A stretch of DNA of 24,475 bases from Chara braunii (Eukaryota; Streptophyta; Charophyceae; Charales; Characeae): positions 158,372-182,846 of the forward strand of contig BFEA01000401.1 of NCBI GenBank assembly GCA_003427395.1. The letters are read 5' to 3'. Every line of letters starts with the position of its first letter. Within the stretch, counting starts at the first letter, position 1. The position numbers and the translations under genes were made by a program. The notes below the pieces were generated by a model, which worked only from the letters and a program-made list of their open reading frames with translations, was not told the origin of the DNA and searched no databases. This document shows, piece by piece, positions 18,738-24,475 of the stretch.

Positions 18738-19095
18738 CATACACACTCCTTCCCCTGTTCCGCTGACACATTCGTCTCCCCCCGCTGACGTTTCCTTCTC
18801 CTCACTTCCCACGACCCGCAGACGTGTCTCGGCACTGTCGCATACACACTCCTTCCCTTATTCCGCTGACACATTCGTCTCCCCCTGCTGACGTTTCCTT
18901 TTCCTCACTCTTTCCCACGACCTGCAGACGTGTCCTTCTCTATTGTCCTTCTTACGACCCGCTGACTTGTCCTTCTCCTCACTCCTTCCCACGACTCGCT
19001 GACGTGCCCTTCTCCAAACTCCTCACGACCCGCTGACGTGTCCTTCTCCACACTCTTTCCTACGACCCGCTGACATGCCCGTCTCCGCCCTCCTC
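18738..19095 (-). repeat. Two-level tandem repeats in the LINE 5' UTR
   Basis: A 103-bp unit starting CATACACACTCC occurs at 18738 and 18841. A shorter ~37-bp unit marked by ACGACCCGCTGACGTG or a variant recurs at 18917, 18954, 18991, 19025 and 19062 (spacings 37, 37, 34, 37); the word also closes the first 103-bp unit at 18811. The shared core shows the larger unit contains the smaller. Confidence 0.85.
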
Positions 19096-19179
19096 CCAAT
19101 ACAGTCGCATACGCCTCCACTCTCAGGTGCCCAAGCAATCACCCCCAACGTTGAAGCTTAGTGCCCGACTGCGCGGAAC

Positions 19180-19263
19180 TTCCGCGCACGGGCGCAAAAA
19201 CTCCGCGCTCGGGCTCAAAGCCTACACGCACAGGCGCAAAACCTCCGTGTTCGGGTGCTACGA
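19180..19263 (-). repeat. Four 21-bp GC-rich tandem units at the LINE 5' end
   Basis: Units at 19180, 19201, 19222 and 19243 follow CTCCGCGC-CGGGC-CAAA, with CpG-rich cores that decay in units 3 and 4. They lie 50 bp from the LINE 5' terminus, the position of promoter repeats in some LINEs. Confidence 0.85.
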
Positions 19264-19313
19264 AAATTAGTGCTCGGATGCGGGCTACCCCATCGGCGCG
19301 TCACGCTCCATTC

Positions 19314-19329
19314 AACTGACTGCTTTTCT
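19314..19329 (+). repeat. LINE target-site duplication, right copy
   Basis: Identical to 8573-8588. The gag frame resumes directly after it (AAT GGC CCT at 19330-19338). Confidence 0.9.
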
Positions 19330-21300
19330 AATGGCCCTGAGGATGCCAAATTCTTTGAAGTCCATCAGAAGCTTGGGGAGTGGATACAGTTGGAGACCGT
19401 CCACAACCAGCACGTTTTCACGGCCTGGGATGATCGGATCTCCACGATGGAGGCCAGGATGTCAAACATAGAGACCAGGCTAATCTTCCTCGACTTCTTT
19501 CTCAAGCATCTGACGGACGCTTTCTTCCAACACTTCCCCTCTCCTTCTACCCCCCCTCCTACTTCTCCTACCCGGCATTCTCACAAACCTACACCGGGTG
19601 GATCTACAGAGAGTTCACAACCAGGCTCTCTGAAAAGCCAATGCCCTCTTTCTCCTAAAGGAAAACCGACGCTGGTTGTTGGGAGTGGGCCCACTTGAGA
19701 CCTGAGTGTCAGCGCAAGCCGATAGGAACCACGACTCCCAAAGATGACCCAGCCTGAGAAGTTCCTTTGGGAATACCTCAAAAGTGGACGTCTCAGACAA
19801 GATCGCCAAAATGAGGTCCTACCTTAAGGGTTTCACCTGTCCAGACGAGGACAAGGTGAGTATCTTGGTAGCCCTCCTTGTTGATGCAGCCTTAAAATGG
19901 GCCACTTTCAAGGCTAACAAAGTGTGAAGCAGCTAGCTGACTAGACTTTTGTTACGGGTCTAGATCCTTTGTTTCCGGGCCTGGAGGAGAGGTTCGTTAG
20001 TAATGAAAGAGCTCAGAAGGTAGCCGATGAGATAGTCGCACTAGGCCAGTCTAAATGGTAGGTGGAGGAAGGGAAAAGGTGGGACGTATTCTTTGGAGTC
20101 GGAGGGAAGACTCTGCAGGCTCTGACCAGGGAGGAATGGCTCCCTCAGCTGGTCAGGCTGCATGAGCCTCCCTAGATCCAGTTGTCTTGACCTTGGCCAT
20201 TGATTGGTCCTAGTGACAAAGGAACTCCAACCCTAGGGGAACAGGCAAACACCCCAATGGACTGCAGAACTAAAATCTGCAAGGTTTGGCAAATTCCCAG
20301 CCAATCCCAAGGATCCTTCTACATTCCCCTGAAGAGATCTTGAGAATTAATGGGGGGGTGCGGCAGAAGAGGAAGGATGATGGGGTATGCCTCAGGTGCG
20401 CAGGGAAACACTTTGTCGAAGAATGTCCAACTTCGGGCAACAACAGTTTAAACAACTGAACAGGCCAGCAGAGGTGGCAGCCACCCCTGCTGAGCTGAAT
20501 TCATCTAATTATGAAAATGGATAAGCCTCTGAGCCCAAGTCTAGTCCCGGTTGTAATTGACTCTTTATTTTCGTACACTTAGTCATTTTTCGATGAGCCC
20601 TTGTCAGAGGAAGAGTATGATCAGCTCTGTTCTCTTCACCGTCGATTGAAGTAGAAGAGAAACATGAGATCTGAGCTGACCTTTTTTCAAACCTCTCATC
20701 ATAAGGACCCGCATAAAGGCATTGTTGGACGTGGAGCCACCCGGAACTTCTTTCTCCACTCATGGAGTCCAGAAACTCTATCTGGGACTCAAGGTCACAG
20801 ATCTTGAGCATTCGCTGGAGATCCAGGTGGGCAATTCCCAATCTATTATAGTTCAGTAGGTTCTCAAAGGTGTGTCATGCAAAGGGAGAAGTCAGACTTA
20901 GTCTGAACTTCTATGTATTCCCACATTTATCCATTGACATGACGTGAGTCTAAAATAGCCCTGTAATCCAACTATCGATTGCATTACACCTGTAATCCAA
21001 TTAAAGAGTTCCAAAGGGAAGCTAAGACAATGTGTCTTAGCTACAGATTACCACCCTAAGGCAACTTGTTCTTGCCTCAGGGTTAAGGAATTTTATAATT
21101 TGTCTAAACAGAATGACCATCAAAGTTTGTTTGTTGTGCACATCACCCAGACTGACACATCCACCGCTCGGTGTGATCCAGTTATATAGCAGGTCATCGA
21201 TGATCATGTTGACTTGGCTCAGGACCCTATGGACTTGTCCCTAGGCAGACCAAGCACTATCTTGAGATCCTTCCAAACTCTTCCATTCCTAAAGGAAGGG
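19330..21300 (+). pseudogene. gag C-terminus and protease of the LTR element
   Basis: This continues the frame that starts at 8376. A helical Gag region (FFEVHQKLGEWIQLE, then MEARMSNIETRLIFL) is followed by a Pro/Ser/Thr linker and a TGA near 19698. Decayed Gag continues to a zinc knuckle CLRCAGKHFVEEC at 20388-20426 (C-x2-C-x3-H-x4-C, one residue short of the canonical x4). The aspartic protease region starts near 20716: ALLD is followed, after a single-base loss, by GATRNFF in the next frame, so the D-S-G active site is broken at its Ser codon (20728-20733). Downstream fragments (HDVSLK, TIDCITPVIQ) match the distal part of Gypsy-type proteases. At least ten stops interrupt the frame. Reverse transcriptase, RNase H and integrase are not found before the 3' LTR. 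Assignment to Gypsy rests on the Gag-knuckle-protease layout and is inference. Confidence 0.65.
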
Positions 21301-21699
21301 TACACAGGATGTTTATTGCTCCATTGCCCCTCCTCTTCCCCTTGGGGTTCTTCTTCTTCTTCTTCTTCTTCTTCTTCTTCTTCTTCTTCTTCGATACACG
21401 TGAGAGAGAGAGAGTTGACGTTGAGACTTGGTGACATTCGGGCATTGCCCAGTTCAGTGACATTACGACTTGACATGGTATGAGCAGCGACATTGGGGAT
21501 ACATTGGATACTGGGTTCATCAGGCTATGGTGGCTGATCCTCCCTATTTCCCTCTCCCCCCTTTCGTCTCTTCTCCCTCTTTCTGAGTGATGATGTATGC
21601 TGTCAGGTTCTGTCATTGTCCGTGATGGGTCGGATATTGGTATCACATTCTTTCGCTGTGCTATTTTTGTATTGTCTCTGAGAGGTCGGCTCTCGGTTG
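21301..21699 (+). other. Interval between protease and 3' LTR
   Basis: This is where pol should be, but only about 400 bp remain. It holds a (TTC)n microsatellite, a GA-rich patch and C/T-rich DNA (21541-21585), with no RT motif I can defend. A 19-bp word, GCTCTCGGTTGTGATTGAT (21689-21707), is identical to 6682-6700 inside the 5' LTR, implying rearranged LTR sequence at the edge. Confidence 0.5.
21349..21392 (+). repeat. (TTC)n microsatellite
   Basis: About 14 uninterrupted TTC triplets. The Glu-rich or Lys-rich minus-strand ORFs here are artefacts of it. Confidence 0.95.
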
Positions 21700-21829
21700 T
21701 GATTGATGCCGATTAGGCATGCGACGTGCTGCCTCAGACAGGTATCGTTGTTACTGGGAAAACGCAGACCCATAACCGCTAGTTTTGTTTTAGGTCCTAG
21801 CGGTCTGGTCCAGTAGGTTAGAGCACAAT

Positions 21830-21837
21830 TATAAATA
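21830..21837 (+). promoter_or_regulatory. LTR TATA box
   Basis: TATAAATA in the U3 part of the 3' LTR, just after the GGTCCAGTAGGTTAGAG block shared by both LTRs. The corresponding site in the 5' LTR (about 6320) is mutated to TGTAAATG, which would weaken transcription of the element. Confidence 0.55.
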
Positions 21838-22302
21838 AAGTCGGTCCAGGCTGTTAGGGGTCTTTGGTCATTTCTCTGGAGCAACTGTTTAGTGCTCATG
21901 TTAAGCCGACAGGCTGCTGGAGCAGCACTGGAGCTGGGCAGCAGCTGCTAGGGTTTCAAGGTAGCAGTGCAAGCGGCTTCATCTGCTGGGCTTGCAGGCA
22001 CCATATCTGTGCTGTGGCGTTGAGCACTGTCATATATTCTTCTTCTAGGCAGCTGTTCTTCTTCTTCTTCAAGCTGGAGGTTCCTTCTTCATCCTGATGC
22101 TGCTTCTGCTTATTTTGGGAGGACTCTGACTCAGCGCTGGAGCATCTGAGTATTTGGTTTGCGCTGGTGCTGGGAGGCAAGGAAAGTACAGCACTGGTGG
22201 CCTGCAGCTTTACCTGGACTGGGAGTTCCGAGTAAGGCTGTGCGCCATAGCCGGAGGAGGTGTGGTGGACGCTGGAGGGAGGAGGAAGAGTCCAGAGGCT
22301 TG

Positions 22303-22804
22303 TTGAAGTTTTGTTCTGAGTTTGTTCAAGGTAGTTACTCTCCATTGTGATCCTTGTGTTCTTGGTGATTCTGATTGAGCTGGAGAGTTGGCGAGGGACT
22401 ATGAATTGACATTTCTCAGTTAGTCTTGGTTGTTGGACTTCCGCTGTGCAATAATCCAATCTGGATTTGGTGTGACTCCCTCTCCAAGTCAGCTTTTTCA
22501 TCATGGCATGCGTATAGGAACATCCTGGCGCTCTACTGGCTTGCATTTCCAATTGAAGTTTTGTTCTGAGTTTGTTCAAGGTGGTTTACCCTCCATTGTG
22601 ATCCTTGGGTTCTTGGTGATTCTGATTGAGCTGGAGAATGGGCGAGGGACTATGAATTGACATTTCTCAGTTAATCTTGATTGTTGGACTTCCGCTGTGC
22701 AATAATCCAATCTGGTTTTGGTGTGACTCCCTCTCCAAGTCAGCTTTTTCATCATGGCATGCATATAGGAACATCCTGGTGCTCTACTGCCTTGCATTTC
22801 CAAT
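22303..22804 (+). repeat. 250-bp tandem duplication within the 3' LTR
   Basis: Copies 22303-22552 and 22553-22804 both run TTGAAGTTTTGTTCTGAG through GACTCCCTCTCCAAGTCAGC to TTGCATTTCCAAT, differing at a small number of positions. The 5' LTR has one copy (about 6646-6898). Confidence 0.9.
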
Positions 22805-22898
22805 CAGTCTCATAACATCAGCCAAAAAAATAAAGGTTGCGCTGGTGCTTCGGCAGAGCTTGGAGTGCAGGTCTTTTCAACCTCGGCAAAAAGAGGCT

Positions 22899-22991
22899 TG
22901 GAGGTAGTGGTGGTTCAAACTCTCCGCTATCCACATCTAAGGGGTTGACAGACTCCGTCTGGCTGCAGGTCGATCGGCTATAAACCTGAAA
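22899..22991 (+). repeat. tRNA-derived SINE-like head, copy 1
   Basis: GGAGGTAGTGGTGG (D-arm-like) is followed about 40 bp later by a broken T-arm, GGGGTTGACAGACTCC, and then a 41-bp tail segment (22951-22991: GACTCCGTCTGGCTG, then CTATAAACCTGAAA) shared with copy 2. Too degraded to be a tRNA gene. Confidence 0.45.
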
Positions 22992-23187
22992 CTCTGAACA
23001 GTATATGACCGCACTAACAACCAGATGATGTTCATCTAGGCCATGGTATGTATGTGGAGGCCGTGGAGGCTGCCTGCAGAGGATCTGATGGATGCCAGTG
23101 TGCTGATGAGTAAGTCCTTGCTGCAACCGTGCTGGGTTGGGCTGAATGTCATGACCGGTATGGCTTCAGTTTTGAACACTGGGTCAA

Positions 23188-23277
23188 GGTTGCAGTAGTA
23201 AAGGCATCCGCCTGTTATGGGCGAGATCACCGGGTCGACTCCGTCTGGCTGGGGGACGATCGACTATAAACCTGAAA
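23188..23277 (+). repeat. tRNA-derived SINE-like head, copy 2
   Basis: GGTTGCAGTAGTAAAGGC (D-arm/A-box-like), a CGCC-TGTTATG-GGCG stem with 7-nt loop in the anticodon position, and GGGTCGACTCC (one mismatch to the B-box consensus GGTTCGANTCC) occur in tRNA order. The 41-bp tail at 23237-23277 matches copy 1 at 37 of 41 positions. Confidence 0.5.
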
Positions 23278-23516
23278 TTATGAATGACGGACTTTCAAAG
23301 CTACAATCTTGGAGGGATAAGGTGCTGGCAGAGTGTACACGCCTCCTCGTTCTGCGTCTTGTGGAATTGCAGGCTTGACTGTAATGCCGCCCCTGCCTGG
23401 AGAGACCTGTGAGATGTAGTTTGATATCCTGTTCATGTCAGCGTAGTATGTTCTCCTGTTGCTGTTGCAAACCCAGATCCCTGACTGTTCTTCCTGAATT
23501 GTGCCAGGCTTTCCAG
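23278..23516 (-). CDS. Probable terminal exon of an unidentified host gene
   Basis: On the minus strand, an acceptor (TTGGTCATCTCAG ending at 23517) opens a 79-codon frame that stops at TAA 23278-23280. The product (GTIQEEQSGIWVCNSNRRTY, then SPGRGGITVKPAIPQDAERG) has ordinary protein composition with mixed codon use and no low complexity. The stop falls directly at the edge of the SINE-like copy 2, which would lie in the 3' UTR. I do not recognise a domain. It may pair with the exon at 23825-24010, 5' of it on the same strand. It could also be a pseudogene remnant. Confidence 0.4.
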
Positions 23517-23824
23517 CTGAGATGACCAAAGTATAAAATATATTGAACTCGTTTACAAATTACAATGTAGTTCGACCTTTTACATATCAGTAACCACATT
23601 GCAAACACGGGATGCAGTCTGTGCTGCAGACCTACAGCTATCTTTCCATTAACGAGCCATGTCTGTTTGGAAAGGCTCAAAATTTTACTCTTACTCCAGA
23701 GATGGATTACCAAAGGGCCCGCAAGAGCTGGGTATCCGACCGAAGGCGCGGAAGGCGTAGTTTGAGTCATCTCAGTTCTTGCCTTGGAAGCCCATGTACA
23801 CCGCATGAACAAAGTGATGTGAGG
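23517..23824 (-). other. Possible intron between two minus-strand exons
   Basis: No frame is coding-like across it. Its minus-strand 3' end is T-rich (TATATTTTATACTTTGG) before the acceptor CATCTCAG, as expected of a plant intron. A donor at its 5' end is weak (GAA|GTGACC near 23828). Confidence 0.3.
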
Positions 23825-24010
23825 TCACTTCGTTTCATCAAGCTGGCTGGATGTCACAAAACTCAAAATGTACGCCTTGCTTCTCTCAAACTTCTTTCTG
23901 AACTGGTCACGCTCCTGGGGGTTCTTCTCAATGGCAGTTTTTGTGTGCTTCCAAATCTGATCACTGGTTCGATCATCTACTTTGTTGTAGCCCATGCCTA
24001 TTCCTTGGGG
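23825..24010 (-). CDS. Probable internal exon of an unidentified host gene
   Basis: A minus-strand frame is open from 24010 to TGA 23825-23827. It is preceded by ACATGTAG, which can act as an acceptor and otherwise supplies an in-frame stop. The product (GMGYNKVDDRTSDQIWKHTK, then EKNPQERDQFRKKFERSKAY) is strongly charged, helical and protein-like, with an ATG at 23995. The frame would be left through a weak GT donor near 23828. I do not recognise the family. Composition is better than that of any competing frame. Confidence 0.4.
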   Translation of the reverse strand, partial: PQGIGMGYNKVDDRTSDQIWKHTKTAIEKNPQERDQFRKKFERSKAYILSFVTSSQLDETK

Positions 24011-24475
24011 CTACATGTGCCTTCCCCTGCAATGCCGCATCGTTCCTTTCAAATCGCACACAGAACCATCTTACAGATCATTCCATCTGTAAGAACCTCA
24101 TAAATTCCATTCACTTCCAATCAGAAGCACACTTTGGGCCTCGCCGCAGCACTCACCAAATGGGAAAAAGACAAAAGCTATGCCAGGTGTATCTTTCCAC
24201 ATTTTACAAGGTGATACACAATTGGTTAACGGCAACCCCACTTCCAGCTCCTGCCAACAGGTCCATGCCTATGATCACTACCGTCTTCCCCCGAACAGAA
24301 CGCATATGCGTTGTATTCGAGTTTTCCAAAAAAAAACGGTTTTCGGAAAGTTAAAACCCTTTTCTTCGAATACAAGGACACTTCGAATATAACGCATATA
24401 CGTTCTATTCGAATAATACGCATATTTGAATTACACAAAGAGAAAATTGTTGTATTCGAATATAACCTTTCCCCC
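24011..24475. other. Non-coding end of the window
   Basis: No convincing exon. The last 175 bp are AT-rich and carry repeated TTCGAA and CGCATAT words with inverted symmetry (separate entry). Confidence 0.4.
24297..24468. repeat. TTCGAA/CGCATAT palindrome cluster
   Basis: TTGTATTCGA (24311-24320) and TCGAATACAA (24366-24375) form a perfect 10-bp inverted repeat around an A/T-rich spacer. ATTCGAA or TTCGAATA recurs near 24366, 24392, 24407 and 24454, interleaved with CGCATATGCG (24301), ACGCATATACGT and ACGCATAT. It may be one end of a fold-back element that continues past the window. Confidence 0.7.

Larger units (their letters stand above)
8589..19313 (-). mobile_element. Non-LTR retrotransposon (L1-type LINE), full-length but dead
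   Basis: A 10,725-bp minus-strand insertion between perfect 16-bp target-site duplications. In its own 5'-to-3' order it has tandem-repeat 5' UTR (19313 to about 18.6 kb), ORF1 (about 18.4-15.4 kb), ORF2 with AP-type endonuclease, reverse transcriptase and zf-RVT zinc finger (15365-10075), a 1.45-kb 3' UTR, and a poly(A) tail seen as T18. Subtracting the 875-bp DNA insert and its 4-bp duplication leaves about 9.85 kb, long for a plant L1. I see no RNase H after the zinc finger. Both ORFs carry multiple stops and frameshifts, so the copy cannot encode its machinery. The organisation points to the L1 clade; clade placement needs an RT tree. Confidence 0.9.
18413..19313 (-). other. LINE 5' UTR
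   Basis: About 0.9 kb from the insertion junction to the first ORF1 frame. The distal part is GC- and repeat-rich (separate entries); the proximal part (18413-18650) contains Lys/Glu/Ser-rich in-frame sequence that may be the decayed ORF1 N-terminus. Plus-strand ORFs here are shadows of C/T-rich composition. Confidence 0.6.
21700..22817 (+). mobile_element. 3' LTR of the Gypsy-like element
   Basis: Homologous to the 5' LTR in two long blocks: GCCTCAGACAGGTATCGTTG through GTCCAGTAGGTTAGAG (about 21731-21823), and GGAGGCAAGGAAAGTACAGC through CAATCAGTCTCATAA (about 22172-22815). It probably ends in ACA at 22817. It is longer than the 5' copy because of a private 250-bp tandem duplication and because it keeps U3/R sequence lost from the 5' LTR. 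A clean TATAAATA remains at 21830. No element-flanking target duplication was found, so boundaries are approximate. Confidence 0.7.

Noticed and set aside
15935-19138. Many plus-strand Ser/Pro/Leu-rich ORFs
   Set aside because: Antisense shadows of the Lys/Glu/Arg-rich LINE ORF1 and its C/T-rich 5' UTR; the minus strand carries recognisable LINE blocks.
21637-21645. TTGGTATCA resembling a second primer-binding site
   Set aside because: Only nine bases match, the continuation (CATTC) does not fit tRNA-Met, and no LTR end precedes it.
21214-21646. Glu-rich and Lys-rich minus ORFs
   Set aside because: Products of the (TTC)n microsatellite.
1-24475. CRISPR array, phage or bacterial defence system
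   Set aside because: No regularly spaced identical repeats with unique spacers and no prokaryotic gene organisation; the tandem repeats are eukaryotic minisatellites.

Overview
The window reads as nuclear DNA of a plant-lineage (streptophyte) eukaryote. Three things seen in the sequence support this: degenerate TTTAGGG/CCCTAAA telomere-type motifs, an LTR-retrotransposon primer-binding site complementary to plant initiator Met tRNA, and a long non-LTR element (LINE) with the endonuclease, reverse transcriptase and zf-RVT order of plant L1-type elements. There are no bacterial operons, ribosome-binding sites or CRISPR arrays. The broken gene family at 0.8-2.6 kb resembles multicopy proteins I associate from memory with the charophyte alga Chara braunii. 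That species assignment is inference, about 0.55.

Layout. 1-2.6 kb: a decayed plus-strand gene, with probable introns upstream and three in-frame stops. 2.6-6.1 kb: mostly non-coding DNA with short tandem repeats, a 143-bp MITE-like element, one minus-strand exon of a cyclic-nucleotide-binding domain (4826-4888), and two overlapping or uncertain ORF stretches. 6.2-22.8 kb: a nested transposon complex. 22.8-24.5 kb: two tRNA-derived (SINE-like) heads, two probable minus-strand host exons, and a palindromic TTCGAA-rich terminus.

The main result is the nesting. The host layer is an LTR retrotransposon: 5' LTR near 6.18-6.91 kb, PBS 6915-6926, leader to 8375, gag start at 8376, gag C-terminus and protease near 19.33-21.3 kb, and a 3' LTR near 21.7-22.82 kb. 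Its gag is split by a minus-strand LINE at 8589-19313, bounded by a perfect 16-bp target-site duplication (AACTGACTGCTTTTCT at 8573-8588 and 19314-19329). The LINE ends in a poly(A) tail, seen as T18 at 8596-8613. The gag reading frame is in phase across the duplication. The LINE ORF2 is itself interrupted by an 875-bp DNA element (13448-14322) with GCTACC terminal inverted repeats and a CATG duplication, and the ORF2 frame is again in phase when the insert is ignored. A (CT)n microsatellite of about 147 bp sits inside that insert. The relative order is therefore LTR element first, LINE second, DNA element third.

All the mobile elements look dead as protein-coding units: the LINE has many stops and frameshifts, and the LTR element has lost RT, RNase H and integrase and has a frameshift in its protease active site. 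I see no multi-gene functional system here. The interest lies in the nested architecture, the very long LINE with an unusually large ORF1 and layered 5'-UTR tandem repeats, telomere-motif hairpins, and several small insertion footprints.
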